Below are positions 18,694-28,768 of a stretch of DNA of 64,000 bases, piece by piece. The number at the start of each line of letters is the position of its first letter. Position 1 is the stretch's first letter. This stretch comes from Pararhizobium qamdonense. GTDB taxonomy: Bacteria; Pseudomonadota; Alphaproteobacteria; Rhizobiales; Rhizobiaceae. The stretch covers positions 3,908,001-3,972,000 of the forward strand of contig NZ_CP119566.1 in assembly GCF_029277445.1 (NCBI RefSeq). The letters are read 5' to 3'. Position numbers and translations under genes: made by a program. Below the pieces are notes generated by a model. It was not told where the DNA came from. It made no database searches and worked only from the letters and a program-made list of their open reading frames with translations.

Positions 18694-18841
18694 CTCTACT
18701 TTCCTTGTCTGGCTGAGAGTAATTTACACGGATGGTTCGGCTGGCTTTCGGCGCGGCCATGCGCTCGCACGCGCTGCGCCTCGAGACCCGCCTGCCTTGG
18801 CCCCGCCTGCCTTAGCAATGTGTGTTTATGCCGGCTCTGCA

Positions 18842-20515
18842 TCAGCGCGCCCACCCGGCAAGGCGGCCCTGAAGGCCGTGGATGTCATCGGCGCCGTCGC
18901 TGCTCTCATCCACAGCGTTACCCGGCCGGCCGGCTGGCGCCGGAATGGCGGGTGCCTGATAGGACGGTGCGAACGCGGTCTTGGGCGCCTGGCGCTGGAC
19001 ATGGAACTGGCGGATCGTCTGGCCGAGTTCGAGAATGACGCTGTGCAGGTCGGCGCAGGTTTCCCTGGCACCGGCGGCCTGATCGGCACTGTCGCCGATT
19101 TCGGCGCCGATCCGGCCGAGATCGGCGGTCGCGGACTGCAGACCGGTGACCTGCCCGGCCGTTTCCTCGGCAATGCCGGCGATGGCATCGTTGATGCCCC
19201 GCACCTGCTCGACAATATTGCTGATGGCATCCTGCGTGCGGCCGACGCGTTCGACGCCCGCCTCGACCTGGGATTTGGTGCTGGAGACCAGCTGCTTGAT
19301 TTCCCGCGCGGCGTCGCCCGAGCGCTGCGCCAAAGCGCGGACTTCCTGGGCGACGACGGCAAAGCCACGGCCGCTTTCGCCGGCGCGCGCCGCCTCGATG
19401 CCGGCATTCAGCGCCAGAAGATTGGTCTGGAAGGCAATTTCATCGATAACGCCGATGATCTGGCCGATCTTTTCGGCGGACGCTTCGATATCGGCCATGG
19501 CGGATATGGCTTGTCCCGCAATCTCACCGCTCTTTTCGGCCGACTGCCGGGTCACAGCGACGCTCTTTTCGGCGGCCCGCGTCTGGCCGGCATTGTGCCG
19601 GACCCGGTCGACGATGGCACCGAGCGACATGACGGTCTCGCCGAGCACTTCGGACTGGTCCTTGGCGCGCTGGGCAAACTGCGCGGTCTGGCCGGTGAGA
19701 TCGCGCGAGGAGGTTTCCATCGCCGTGGCGCGATCGGAAAGGCCGATAAACTCGTTCTGGATGACATCGAGCGCGCCGTTCAATTCCATGGCCAGCGGCT
19801 GATAGGCCGCAGGCACCTCGTTGGCGGTACGGACAGACAGATCACCCCGGCCAAGCGCCTGTGTGACGCCGCCAAACAGGGCAAGCGCCTCGGCCTCGCC
19901 CGCCTTGCGCTGTTCGGCAAGCTGGCGCTGGTGGCTGTGGCGCTGTTCGTTGAAGCGCAGGGAAACGGAAATTTCGGTATCGACAAAAACAGTGCGAACC
20001 AGAGCGGCGACGAGGTCGGTCAACTCCTTCCTGTTTGCCTTGCCGAGCGACAGCATCGCTTTCGGCCAGAACTGCTCGATCATCGCACCAATCAGGCGTT
20101 CGAGCACCACGGCATGACCGGCGATCTGCCAGCGCGGGTCGAGACCCATCTTGCTCTCAGTATCCGACAGAACCTTGACGCGCTCGGCGTAGAGACTGTC
20201 GAACCGGGCGTCGGTCAGCACGCTCCAATGTGATGCCTGCAGGTCGTGCAGCCTGTCGATCTGGCGGTCGCTGGTGAAATGGCGGGCGGCATCGGGGAAG
20301 GTCTGCAGGCGCTGGAACAGGTCGCGCAATGCCAGCTCGACCTCTGCACCCAGCGACTGGCGATGCTTGCGCAGAACGTCAGTCTGGTCTTCATCGAGCC
20401 CGGCAAAACGCAAGCGCTCCAGCAGACTGCCTGCCTGAGCCTTCCTGGTCTGATCTGGCGATGTTTCCTGCCTCACGCTTTTCCCCGGTCCGGTATTCGC
20501 TTCTGGAAACCCCAT
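18842..20515 (-). CDS. icpA: Soluble globin-like chemoreceptor IcpA
   Basis: The product is 557 aa from the ATG at 20515 ([10 protein letters not shown]); a frame open to 20656 would add 47 residues with no family character. There is no membrane helix, so the receptor is cytoplasmic. Residues about 30-185 resemble the globin-coupled sensor fold ([21 protein letters not shown]). At the usual proximal-His site the residue appears to be Glu120. The MCP signalling tip is [28 protein letters not shown]. It is first gene of the che operon, as in Sinorhizobium. Confidence 0.9.
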   Translation of the reverse strand: MGFPEANTGPGKSVRQETSPDQTRKAQAGSLLERLRFAGLDEDQTDVLRKHRQSLGAEVELALRDLFQRLQTFPDAARHFTSDRQIDRLHDLQASHWSVLTDARFDSLYAERVKVLSDTESKMGLDPRWQIAGHAVVLERLIGAMIEQFWPKAMLSLGKANRKELTDLVAALVRTVFVDTEISVSLRFNEQRHSHQRQLAEQRKAGEAEALALFGGVTQALGRGDLSVRTANEVPAAYQPLAMELNGALDVIQNEFIGLSDRATAMETSSRDLTGQTAQFAQRAKDQSEVLGETVMSLGAIVDRVRHNAGQTRAAEKSVAVTRQSAEKSGEIAGQAISAMADIEASAEKIGQIIGVIDEIAFQTNLLALNAGIEAARAGESGRGFAVVAQEVRALAQRSGDAAREIKQLVSSTKSQVEAGVERVGRTQDAISNIVEQVRGINDAIAGIAEETAGQVTGLQSATADLGRIGAEIGDSADQAAGARETCADLHSVILELGQTIRQFHVQRQAPKTAFAPSYQAPAIPAPAGRPGNAVDESSDGADDIHGLQGRLAGWAR

Positions 20516-21096
20516 GGCTCTCAGAAATATTCTGTAGAAAATCAAACTCTTGCAGCATGTCCGCGCAGCGATGGGCGCACGGCGCATCCACTCGCCAACG
20601 GATGGTTTCCCAACGGATGGTTTCAAGGGGCGTTGCCCAAGCGTGCCGCCTTGCAAGACACACGTGGCAAAGGCCGCAATGCCGCCTCGCCACGGCGATC
20701 GGCCGCTGCGTTCCCTAGAAATATCCGGTGAAAGTGCATACCGGATCAGAACCGGTTCGTCGGTACGGCGTCATGCCTTGCGGGGAAGTAGATTTTCCCA
20801 CTCCAACGTGTACGACCATGTTTATGGTTAATTCCTTGCTTGAAGGTTAACGGTTGATCGTCCGTATCTTCTTTCAATAAGATTGCGCGCATATTGCCTC
20901 GACCCGGCGCAACCTCCTATAAAATGGGGGTTTGCGGCGGCTGGAGAAACAACAGGTTTTCAATGGTAAAACTTGAGAGTTGATCTTGGCAGACCCCGCC
21001 ATTAACTACTGCCTATTCTGACCGGCGTAAGCCATGCGCAAGCATAGCCGGACTAAGTGAAGCGGCATCATGATGATGACGTAGAAGGAACGGGCA
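20516..21096. promoter_or_regulatory. Upstream region of the che operon
   Basis: This stretch of 580 bp separates the divergent icpA and the 37-aa small ORF. It carries a 15-bp tandem repeat at 20595-20624 and must hold the che operon promoter. The right half (about 20810-20960) is more AT-rich. No consensus sigma site was recognised with confidence. Confidence 0.4.
20595..20624. repeat. 15-bp perfect tandem duplication
   Basis: CCAACGGATGGTTTC occurs twice back to back in the icpA leader, about 80-110 bp upstream of the chosen start. It is a multiple of three, so it is also neutral in the rejected N-terminal extension. No role can be assigned. Confidence 0.85.
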
Positions 21097-21210
21097 ATGA
21101 TTGTTCTGGGACTAAGCGCTACGCTTATCGCCACCCTTACACTGGCAGCGGTCTCCATCCTCCTCAATATCGAGCATGACCGTAAGTCATTGAACGCCCG
21201 GATTTTCTAG
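21097..21210 (+). CDS. Small membrane protein, 37 aa
   Basis: The sequence reads ATG-ATT-GTT-CTG and encodes one hydrophobic helix (about residues 2-24: I-V-L-G-L-S-A-T-L-I-A-T-L-T-L-A-A-V-S-I-L-L-N) with a charged tail (E-H-D-R-K-S-L-N-A-R-I-F). A good AGAAGGAA lies 7 bases before the ATG. The single-helix, positive-tail pattern and the ribosome site are the support. It is alone on the plus strand between the che promoter region and rhaK. No family is recognised and function is unknown. Confidence 0.5.
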   Translation: MIVLGLSATLIATLTLAAVSILLNIEHDRKSLNARIF

Positions 21211-21367
21211 GAAATAGTTGAACCGCACTTGCGCTGGCAAGCATTGACGCCTTGCAGGCGGCGCATGTTTGCGTGATCCGGCAGCGGCGGGAAAGCCGTG
21301 TCATTTATATGTGCCTGCGGCAAGATGATCCAGAGGCGCGGTTTACGGAGACTGTTGCCGGCGATCT

Positions 21368-22765
21368 TCAATGCGGAGCGGATGGCGCAGGCTTGGACGA
21401 CAAAGCCTGAACGAGCTGCGCCCAGCGGGCCGCATAGGCCGCATAAGCTTGCGAAACCTCACCCTCGAATTCCACAGTATGCGCCTGCGCCCGGCTGCCG
21501 TCGCCAAGGCACGCGGCGCCCAGGCTGGTGCCGGTGGCGCTCTGGCTGCCGATCAGCACCGGACGCCCGGTTGCGGCTTTCAGCATGCGCAGATAGCTTG
21601 AATTGACCGCGAACGGACCCTCGACGACGACCTCGCCTTCGGCGCCGATCAGGTCCAGGGAACTCGCCGTCATCATCGCCAGGTGGAAGGAGACGACGGC
21701 AAGCCGTTGCGGGCCCGTGAGGGAACCCTCGTCACAGGTCCAGCGCGCGCTTGCATGCGGGAATGGCCCGGAGCCTTCGGGCACCGAGGGCAACAGCATC
21801 CACTGTGCGGCGGCAACCTGCGCCTCCATCTCTTCGGATACCTCGACCGTTGCGTCGGGGATCAGGGTCGAGAATGCCCGTCCGCCCATGAAACGAGCGG
21901 AGGGAACGGGATCGCCGAGCGCATTGACATTGATCAGCGTGTCGCGCGCCTCATCGAGCGCCACCTTGCGCGCGCCCATCGCCATCATCACCACCCAGGT
22001 GCCGGTGGATACGACAGAAAAGGGTGCCGCCCGCGTCAGCACATGCGGCAAGAGCGAGGAGTTGGAATCGTGGATACCGCAATAGACCGGCAGCCCCACC
22101 GGCAGGCTGGCATCCTGTGCGGCCTGCGGCGTCAAGCCGCCGAGAATATCGCTGGCGCGGCGCACCGGCGCAAACAGCGGACGCCAGCCACGGGCATCGA
22201 CCATGGTGGAAAAGTCTGCCGTATAAGGATTCCACAGATCGGTATGGCAGCCGAGCGAGGTCAGTTCCGTCGAGCGAACGCCGGTCAGGCGGTAGGACCA
22301 GTATTGCGCATAGGTGAGGATACTGGCGACCTTAGCGAAAAGGTCGGGATAGGTCTGTTCCTGCCAGTAGATCTGGGCGCCGATATTCAGCCCCATCGGC
22401 AATCTGGCGGCACCGGTTTCGGCAAAGGGCGGGCGCACCTTTTCATAGGCTTCCGCCAGCGTGTCGGGGCCGGTGAATTCATAATCGAGCAGCGGCAGGG
22501 CAAGATCGCCGTTCTTGTCGAGCAGGACGGCGGTTGCGCCATGGGTGGTGACCGAGATCGCATCGAACGGTGTCTCTTCATACAGCGCAGCGAGGCTCTG
22601 CGTGATGAAGCGGTACAGGCGCTCGACGTCGAAATGCGGGTAGAGGCCTTCGGAGACGACGCTGTTTGCGGTCTTGCGCACGGCCGTTTCCTCGAACCGG
22701 TCGAGATCGACCAAAGCGACCTTGGCATTCGTCTTGCCGATATCGATGACAGCGATGGTTTTCAT
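21368..22765 (-). CDS. rhaK: L-rhamnulose kinase RhaK (FGGY family)
   Basis: The 465-aa product phosphorylates the ketose formed from L-rhamnose. In R. leguminosarum, RhaK is also needed for activity of the cognate ABC transporter. The N-terminal ATPase-fold motif is I-A-V-I-D-I-G-K-T-N-A-K-V; substrate-site and second-domain motifs include G-I-H-D-S-N-S-S-L and V-S-T-G-T-W-V-V. It ends the rhaRSTPQUK run, 4 bp after rhaU. Confidence 0.93.
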   Translation of the reverse strand: MKTIAVIDIGKTNAKVALVDLDRFEETAVRKTANSVVSEGLYPHFDVERLYRFITQSLAALYEETPFDAISVTTHGATAVLLDKNGDLALPLLDYEFTGPDTLAEAYEKVRPPFAETGAARLPMGLNIGAQIYWQEQTYPDLFAKVASILTYAQYWSYRLTGVRSTELTSLGCHTDLWNPYTADFSTMVDARGWRPLFAPVRRASDILGGLTPQAAQDASLPVGLPVYCGIHDSNSSLLPHVLTRAAPFSVVSTGTWVVMMAMGARKVALDEARDTLINVNALGDPVPSARFMGGRAFSTLIPDATVEVSEEMEAQVAAAQWMLLPSVPEGSGPFPHASARWTCDEGSLTGPQRLAVVSFHLAMMTASSLDLIGAEGEVVVEGPFAVNSSYLRMLKAATGRPVLIGSQSATGTSLGAACLGDGSRAQAHTVEFEGEVSQAYAAYAARWAQLVQALSSKPAPSAPH

Positions 22766-22769
22766 GGCA

Positions 22770-23084
22770 TTACTTCATGTGAAAGACGGTTGTCAGCGGC
22801 ACGGCGACAGGCTCGTTATCGGCCTTCACCTCCATGATATCAGCCATATGGGCCCACCATTTCTGCATCACCGGATGGTTCGGAAGATCGGCCATGGTGT
22901 GGTCATCGCGCCGCCAGAGAACGCCGAACAGAAGGCCGGTTTCCTCGTCGAGATGGATTGAATAGTCGGAAACACCGGCATCGGTCAGAAGTGCTGCCAG
23001 TTCCGGCCAGATCGCATCATGGCGGGCCTTGTATTCCCCGGCCATGCCCGGATTGAGCCGCATGCGGAACGCATATTTTTCCAT
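22770..23084 (-). CDS. rhaU: L-rhamnose mutarotase RhaU (RhaM family)
   Basis: The product is 104 aa from the ATG at 23084 (M-E-K-Y-A-F-R-M), the exact family length. It interconverts anomers of L-rhamnose. Active-site residues are visible: His in [11 protein letters not shown] and the paired Trp in [11 protein letters not shown]. It is placed 8 bp after rhaQ. Confidence 0.95.
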   Translation of the reverse strand: MEKYAFRMRLNPGMAGEYKARHDAIWPELAALLTDAGVSDYSIHLDEETGLLFGVLWRRDDHTMADLPNHPVMQKWWAHMADIMEVKADNEPVAVPLTTVFHMK

Positions 23085-23092
23085 GGGTATCC

Positions 23093-24094
23093 TCAATGCG
23101 CCCGGCGGCGGGCGCGCGACCACAGGATCGGCAATGCGATGACGGAAATCAACAGCACGCCGATGAAGATCGACATGACGATACCCGGCACGTTCAGGAG
23201 CCCGAAGCCGAAGGTGACCATGCCCATGATGAATGCGGCCAGCACCACGCCCGGAATGGTGCCGGAGCCGCCAAGGATGCTAACGCCGCCAAGCACCACC
23301 ATCGTCACCACTTCCAGCTCGACGCCGAGCGCAATCGACGGGCGGGTGGAGCCGAGGCGCGAGGTCAGGCAGATCGAGGCGATGCCGGCCATCAGGCCCG
23401 TGAGCAGGAACAGGATGAACTTGACGCGGCCGACGCGGACGCCGGAAAACAGCGCTGCCGTCTGGTTGTTGCCGATGGCGTAGACGGCGCGGCCGAAATT
23501 GGTCTTGTGCAGCAGCACGCTGTAAATGATGGCGAAGAACACGAACAGCGCGAATTCGAACGAGAACACCCACCAGACATAGCCCTGGCCGAAATAGGCA
23601 AAACTCGCCGGATAGCCCGTATAGGCCTTATCCCCGAGGATGATGAAGGACAGGCCGCGAAACAGGCTCATCGTGCCAATCGTGACGACGATCGAGGGCA
23701 GGCCAAGCCCCGTGATCAAAAGGCCGTTGACCGCGCCGCAGACGAGACCGGTGCCAAGGCCGACGACGACGAGCATCGGCGTATCGGCGCCCATGGTGAC
23801 GGCAAGCCCCATGGCTGTCGACGACAGGGCGATGATCGAGGCGACGGAGAGGTCGATCTCGCCGGAAATGATCACCAGCGCCATGGCAAAGGCGATCAGC
23901 GCCTTTTCAGTGAAATTGAATGTCGCGTCGGAGAGGTTCCAAGGATCGAGGAAATAGGGCGAGGCAAACGAGTTGATGGCAAAGATCAGGATCGCCACGA
24001 CCAGCAGCAGGCTTTCCCAGCTCTTCAGCGCACGGCTGCCCCGGCTCTGCAGCCGGTCCGGAATGATCCTCGGTGAAAGATGCGTTTCCGCCAT
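23093..24094 (-). CDS. rhaQ: Rhamnose ABC transporter permease RhaQ
   Basis: The product is 333 aa from the ATG at 24094 (M-A-E-T-H-L-S-P-R); the frame open to 24430 only reads through rhaP. It is an inner-membrane permease of the ribose-type (CUT2) ABC family with about 9-10 membrane segments and the signature [14 protein letters not shown]. The start overlaps the rhaP stop by one base (TGATG). Confidence 0.93.
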   Translation of the reverse strand: MAETHLSPRIIPDRLQSRGSRALKSWESLLLVVAILIFAINSFASPYFLDPWNLSDATFNFTEKALIAFAMALVIISGEIDLSVASIIALSSTAMGLAVTMGADTPMLVVVGLGTGLVCGAVNGLLITGLGLPSIVVTIGTMSLFRGLSFIILGDKAYTGYPASFAYFGQGYVWWVFSFEFALFVFFAIIYSVLLHKTNFGRAVYAIGNNQTAALFSGVRVGRVKFILFLLTGLMAGIASICLTSRLGSTRPSIALGVELEVVTMVVLGGVSILGGSGTIPGVVLAAFIMGMVTFGFGLLNVPGIVMSIFIGVLLISVIALPILWSRARRRAH

Positions 24095-25071
24095 CAGACC
24101 GCCTCCGCTTTCTTCAAAATGACACGGCCCTTGCGCTTCTCGGTCCGGGCATTGACCGCGACCGCGATGATGATCACCGTTCCGGAAATCGCCAGCTGGG
24201 TAAAGGGCGAGATATTGATGACCGGCAGCGCATTCTTGATGACCCCGAGAAACAGGCTGCCGAGCACGGCACCGCCAACGGAACCGATGCCACCGGCAAT
24301 CGAGATGCCGCCGATGACGCAGGCCGCGATGATATCGAGTTCGAAGCCGGCGGCGATATCGACATAGGCGACCGCATAGCGTGACACCCAGAGATATCCG
24401 GAAAGCCCGGCAAGACCGCCCGACAGGCAATAGGCGAAGAACCGCGTGCGGCCGACATCGATGCCGGCGTAGACGGCGGCATGCGGATTTCCACCGACGG
24501 CAAAGAAGGCGCGGCCGACCGGCGTGCGCGTCATCAGGATATAGACGGTGGCGATGGCGAGAACCGAAAGCCAGGACAGGACCGGAAAGCCGATGAGCGG
24601 CGCGCGCGGCAGGGCCTTGAACGCATCGCTCATCTGATGGGCATTGATCCAGGCGCCCTTGCTCAAGAGAAAGATCGTGCCCCGGAATATGGTCAGCGTG
24701 CCGAGCGTCACGACGATCGGCGGAATGTCGAGCTTCCAGACCAGCAGGCCGTTGATCGAGCCGAGTGCGGCGCCGAGCGCGACCACGGCGAGGATGACCA
24801 GCGGGATCGGTATGCCCGGAAAGGCGGCATTGACCATTGCCGCGACCATGCCTGACAACGCCAGATTGGCGGCCATCGACAGATCGATGCAGCGCGTCAG
24901 GATGACCGCCATCTGGCCGAGCGCCAGGATGATGAGGATCGAGGTGTCATTATAGACGCGCGCCAGATTGGCGGGGGCCACGAAACCCGGGAAGCGCAGC
25001 GCGATCAGGAAGACCAGTGCGATGATGGCGATGACCAGAAGGATTTCGCGGTTCTTCAGCAGCTTTGCCAT
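24094..25071 (-). CDS. rhaP: Rhamnose ABC transporter permease RhaP
   Basis: The 325-aa product is the second CUT2-type permease, with about ten hydrophobic segments and the family motif T-R-C-I-D-L-S-M-A-A-N-L-A-L-S-G. RhaP and RhaQ probably form the heterodimeric channel with RhaT dimer as engine. It overlaps rhaT by one base and rhaQ by one base, indicating tight coupling. Confidence 0.93.
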   Translation of the reverse strand: MAKLLKNREILLVIAIIALVFLIALRFPGFVAPANLARVYNDTSILIILALGQMAVILTRCIDLSMAANLALSGMVAAMVNAAFPGIPIPLVILAVVALGAALGSINGLLVWKLDIPPIVVTLGTLTIFRGTIFLLSKGAWINAHQMSDAFKALPRAPLIGFPVLSWLSVLAIATVYILMTRTPVGRAFFAVGGNPHAAVYAGIDVGRTRFFAYCLSGGLAGLSGYLWVSRYAVAYVDIAAGFELDIIAACVIGGISIAGGIGSVGGAVLGSLFLGVIKNALPVINISPFTQLAISGTVIIIAVAVNARTEKRKGRVILKKAEAV

Positions 25072-26567
25072 TATGCGGCCTCCCCGATGCCGGCGGCGGC
25101 CCGGACCAGCTTTTCCGCCGTCAGCTCGGTGCGTTCGAAACGCCCGGCGATGCGGCCTTCGCGCATGACGATGACGCGGTCGGCCATGCCCATGATTTCG
25201 GGGATTTCGGAGGAGACCATGATGACGCTCAACCCCTGCCCTGCCAGCTCGCTCATGAAGGCATGCACCGCAGCCTTGGAGCCGATATCGATGCCCTTGG
25301 TCGGCTCATCCAGAATGATCACCTTCGGCTGCGTCGCCAGCCATTTGGCGATGACAACCTTCTGCTGGTTGCCGCCCGACAGCGTGCCGACATCCTGATC
25401 GAGCGAGGCGGCGCGCAGGTCGAGGCGCTGCGTATATTCGCGCGCCAGGGCAAATTCATTGGCAAGCTTGAGGAAGCCGGAGCGGGATGTTTTCTGCAGC
25501 GAGGGCAGCGTGACGTTCTGGAAGATCGGCAGGCCGATAATGGCGCCCTGACGGCCGCGCTCTTCCGGCACATAGACGATACCGGCCTCGATCGCTTCGG
25601 CCGGAGAGCGGATGACGAGGACGTCGCCATTCAACTTGATCGCCCCGGCTGATGGCCTTGTGATGCCGATCAGCGACTGCATGAATTCGGAACGGCCGGC
25701 ACCGATCAGCCCGTAGAAGCCGAGGATTTCGCCGCGCCGCAGTTCGAAATTGATGTCTTCAAATTCGGTCGGATGGCGATAGCCCGAAACCGTCAGGACC
25801 GGCTCGCCGATGGCAACATCGACCTTGGGGAAGACCTGGCCGACATCGCGGCCGACCATCATCTTGACCAGCTGATCCTGGTTCACATCGGCAATCAGCC
25901 CCTCGCCAACCATGCCGCCATCGCGACACACGGTGTAGCGGTCGGCGATGCGGAAGATCTCATCGAACTTGTGGCTGATGAACAGGATCGCCTTGCCATC
26001 CGCCTTCAGCCGGTCGATCAGCTCATAAAGCTCGTGGATTTCCTTGTGCGACAGGGCCGCCGTCGGCTCATCCATGATCACGACGCTGGCATCGATCGAC
26101 AGGGCGCGGGCAATCGCCACCATATGCTTGTTGGCGATGCCGAGATCGCGCAGCCGGATGGTCGGATCGATGTTTGCGCCGACGCGGGCGAGCAGGTCTC
26201 GGGCATTATTGTTGAGTTTCGTCCAGTCGATCAGGCCGAAACGGCCGCGTGGAGCGTGGCCGAGAAAGATGTTTTCAGCGACCGACAATTCGTCGAACAG
26301 CACCGTTTCCTGATGGATGGCGGTGACGCCGGCATGGGCCGCAGACAGGGCGGTGGGAAAATGGGTTTCTGTGCCAGCGACACGGATCGTGCCGCCGTCC
26401 GGCTGGTAGATGCCGGTGAGGATCTTGACGAGGGTCGACTTACCCGCACCATTTTCGCCGATCAGCGCCGTGACGGAACCGGGATAGAGAGCGAGCGAGA
26501 CCCCGGACAGCGCTTTCACGCCCGGAAAGGACTTGGATATGCCCTCAAGAGCAACGGCGGGCTTCAT
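25071..26567 (-). CDS. rhaT: Rhamnose ABC transporter ATP-binding protein RhaT
   Basis: The product is 498 aa from the ATG at 26567 (M-K-P-A-V-A-L-E-G-I-S-K-S-F-P-G); a GTG 13 codons earlier at 26606 is possible. It has two fused ABC domains, as in RbsA-type proteins. The first has Walker A G-E-N-G-A-G-K-S-T and Walker B V-V-I-M-D-E-P-T. The second has a degenerate Walker A (G-L-I-G-A-G-R-S-E) and the signature L-S-G-G-N-Q-Q-K, usual for the family. An RIME-type repeat lies between rhaS and this gene. Confidence 0.94.
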   Translation of the reverse strand: MKPAVALEGISKSFPGVKALSGVSLALYPGSVTALIGENGAGKSTLVKILTGIYQPDGGTIRVAGTETHFPTALSAAHAGVTAIHQETVLFDELSVAENIFLGHAPRGRFGLIDWTKLNNNARDLLARVGANIDPTIRLRDLGIANKHMVAIARALSIDASVVIMDEPTAALSHKEIHELYELIDRLKADGKAILFISHKFDEIFRIADRYTVCRDGGMVGEGLIADVNQDQLVKMMVGRDVGQVFPKVDVAIGEPVLTVSGYRHPTEFEDINFELRRGEILGFYGLIGAGRSEFMQSLIGITRPSAGAIKLNGDVLVIRSPAEAIEAGIVYVPEERGRQGAIIGLPIFQNVTLPSLQKTSRSGFLKLANEFALAREYTQRLDLRAASLDQDVGTLSGGNQQKVVIAKWLATQPKVIILDEPTKGIDIGSKAAVHAFMSELAGQGLSVIMVSSEIPEIMGMADRVIVMREGRIAGRFERTELTAEKLVRAAAGIGEAA

Positions 26568-26635
26568 CCGCGATGTGGTCGTTTCCTGCAGCAAGAGGCA
26601 ATCCACCGTTTGGGTTTGATTGGAATAGCGGGGGC

Positions 26636-26778
26636 TCGGCGACCTCCCTCTTCTCCCCAGCAGGGATAAGGTGGCCCGAAGGGTCGGATGAGGGGGCCAG
26701 CGGCATCGTCAGCATATGCCGCACCACCCCCTCATCGCCTCGTTTCACTCGGCACTTCTCCCCGCTGGGGAGGAGAGA
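26636..26778. repeat. RIME-type palindromic intergenic element, copy A
   Basis: This stretch of about 140 bp lies in the rhaS-rhaT gap. It has CTTCTCCCC and CCCCGCTGGGG ends and an inner long inverted pair (GATGAGGGGG with CCCCCTCATC). It is the reverse orientation of copies B (34421) and C (34736). Such elements are widespread in Rhizobium and Agrobacterium intergenic DNA. As RNA it would fold strongly just after rhaS. Confidence 0.8.
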
Positions 26779-26787
26779 ACCTTCAAC

Positions 26788-27777
26788 TTAGAAGATCTTG
26801 GCGAACTCTTCGACGTTCTTGGCGTCATAGACGAACGGGTCGGCCATGGCGCCTTCGTTGTTGTCGTCGAGCTTGACGGTGCCCATGCGGCCCATCTTCA
26901 GTTCGGCGCCCGGCTTTGCTTCGGCGCCGCCGATCAGGTCATAGGCGATCATGGTGGCGGAATAGCCGAGGTCGATCGGGTTCCAGATGGCGAAGGACTT
27001 CGACGAGCCGGCCTTGACGTGACCGGCCATTTCCGAGGGAAGGCCGAGACCGGTGACGTTGATCTGGCCGACCTTGCCGGCGTCTTCGACGGCTTGCGCT
27101 GCGGCAACGATTCCCACGGAAGTCGGCGCGATGATCGCTTTCAGGTTCGGGTAGGACTGGATCAGGCCCTGCGTCTCGCGGTAGGACTTGTCGGCAAGGT
27201 CGTCGCCGTAGACGGTGGCTACGACGTTGATGCCCTTGTAGTTGCCCTGGACCTTCTTCATTTCCTCGATCCAGACATTCTGGTTGGTCGAGGTGGCGGT
27301 TGCCGAGAGAACGGCGACATCGCCGCCATCCGGCAGCTGGTCGGCGGCGAGCTTGATGATCATGTTGCCGATCAGCGGGCTGGACGATGGGTTGAGATGC
27401 ATCAGGCGGCCGTCCTTGGCGACGCCGGAATCCCAGGAAATCACCTTGATGCCGCGGTCCATTGCCTTTTTAAGGGCCGGAACCAGCGCGTCCGTATCGT
27501 TGGCGGAGACCGCAATCGCATCGACCTTCTGGGCGATCAGCGAATTGATGACTTCGATCTGGCCTTCGGCCGTCGTCGTCGTCGGGCCGGTATAGATCAC
27601 CTCGACATCGCCGAGTTCCTTGGCGGCTTCCTGCGCGCCCTTGTTGGCGGCTTCAAAGAAGCCGATGCCGAGCGCCTTGACAACCAACGCAATCTTCTTG
27701 TTTTCCGCATGCGCGGCGTTTGCCATCAGTGCCAGCGAAACCGCTGTCGTGACCATCAATGCCTTCAGAATTTTCAT
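26788..27777 (-). CDS. rhaS: Rhamnose-binding periplasmic protein RhaS
   Basis: The 329-aa product has a signal peptide (M-K-I-L-K-A-L-M-V-T-T-A-V-S-L-A-L-M-A-N-A-A-H-A). The mature part is a periplasmic sugar-binding protein of the ribose type, with I-D-A-I-A-V-S-A-N-D-T-D-A-L-V-P-A-L-K-K-A and G-I-K-V-I-S-W-D-S-G-V. It captures L-rhamnose for RhaPQT. The gene follows rhaR by 121 bp, and the downstream RIME palindrome may give the transcript a stable 3' end. Confidence 0.94.
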   Translation of the reverse strand: MKILKALMVTTAVSLALMANAAHAENKKIALVVKALGIGFFEAANKGAQEAAKELGDVEVIYTGPTTTTAEGQIEVINSLIAQKVDAIAVSANDTDALVPALKKAMDRGIKVISWDSGVAKDGRLMHLNPSSSPLIGNMIIKLAADQLPDGGDVAVLSATATSTNQNVWIEEMKKVQGNYKGINVVATVYGDDLADKSYRETQGLIQSYPNLKAIIAPTSVGIVAAAQAVEDAGKVGQINVTGLGLPSEMAGHVKAGSSKSFAIWNPIDLGYSATMIAYDLIGGAEAKPGAELKMGRMGTVKLDDNNEGAMADPFVYDAKNVEEFAKIF

Positions 27778-27898
27778 GACGTTCTCCTCCCAGAAGCCGC
27801 GCGGTCACAATGATCGCGTTCGTTCGGCTGTATGCTCTCAAACTCTGCCTATGGGCGTGGAGCCATAGGCGCTTCCCACTCCCCTCCTCCCGCCGGCC

Positions 27899-28711
27899 TC
27901 ACGCCGACGAGGAAGCATTCTCTTCAACGATGCCTGACCGCGTATTGGCGATCACCAGACCGACGCCGGCATCTTCGAGCATCTGGACATGCCGGTCCTC
28001 GATGCCCTGATCCGTGATCACCGTGGTGATGCGCTTCAGCCCGCACAGAATGAGGCTGGAGCGTTTGTGAAATTTCGACGAGTCGATCAACACGACGAGT
28101 TCGTCAGCCTGGTCGATCAGCTTCTGTTCGGCCTGGATCAGCAATGGATCGCCCTCCATCAGCCCGAGCGGACCCAGCCCCTGCGCGCCCATGAACATGC
28201 GGCGCGCATAGAAATTGCGGGTCACGTCATTGTCGAAAGGGCTAAGGATGATGTTCTGCTCGCGGTAGATCGTGCCGCCGGACAGCATCACGGTGTTCTT
28301 CGAGTGCTTGAGCAGGTGCTCGGCGATCGGGAACGAATTGGTGAACACCTGCATGCGGCGATTGGCGAGAAAATGCACCATCTGGAATGTCGTGGTGCCG
28401 CCATTGATGATGATCGGCTCGCCATCCTGGCAGAGCGCCACCGCCTCCTTGGCGATTGCCTGCTTCTGGCGGGCATGCAAGCCTTCATTGACGCTGAAGG
28501 GACGCCCGGCAAGACCGACGAACTGCGGAGGATTGATGGCTTCCGCGCCGCCGCGCACCCGGCGCAGGCGCTTTTGCACATGCAGCGCCGCGATATCCCT
28601 GCGGATCGTCGCTTCAGAACTATCGGTCAGATCGACCAGTTCAGGCACGGTGATCACCGGCTTGTCCTGGACCGCTGACAGAATGATCCTGTGTCGCTCT
28701 TTCTCGTGCAT
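27899..28711 (-). CDS. rhaR: DeoR-family rhamnose regulator RhaR
   Basis: The 270-aa product is a DeoR-type repressor. The N-terminal helix-turn-helix reads R-H-R-I-I-L-S-A-V-Q-D-K-P-V-I-T-V-P-E-L-V-D-L-T-D-S-S-E-A-T-I-R-R-D-I-A-A-L. The C-terminal sugar-phosphate sensor has G-G-T-T-T-F-Q-M and D-S-S-K-F. It is divergent from rhaD and first in the transporter operon, so it can control both arms through the region 28712-28924. Confidence 0.93.
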   Translation of the reverse strand: MHEKERHRIILSAVQDKPVITVPELVDLTDSSEATIRRDIAALHVQKRLRRVRGGAEAINPPQFVGLAGRPFSVNEGLHARQKQAIAKEAVALCQDGEPIIINGGTTTFQMVHFLANRRMQVFTNSFPIAEHLLKHSKNTVMLSGGTIYREQNIILSPFDNDVTRNFYARRMFMGAQGLGPLGLMEGDPLLIQAEQKLIDQADELVVLIDSSKFHKRSSLILCGLKRITTVITDQGIEDRHVQMLEDAGVGLVIANTRSGIVEENASSSA

Positions 28712-28768
28712 CCGGCTCCTCCAATGGTTTCCATGCTTCCATCACGACCGCGCAATGTCAATCACAAA

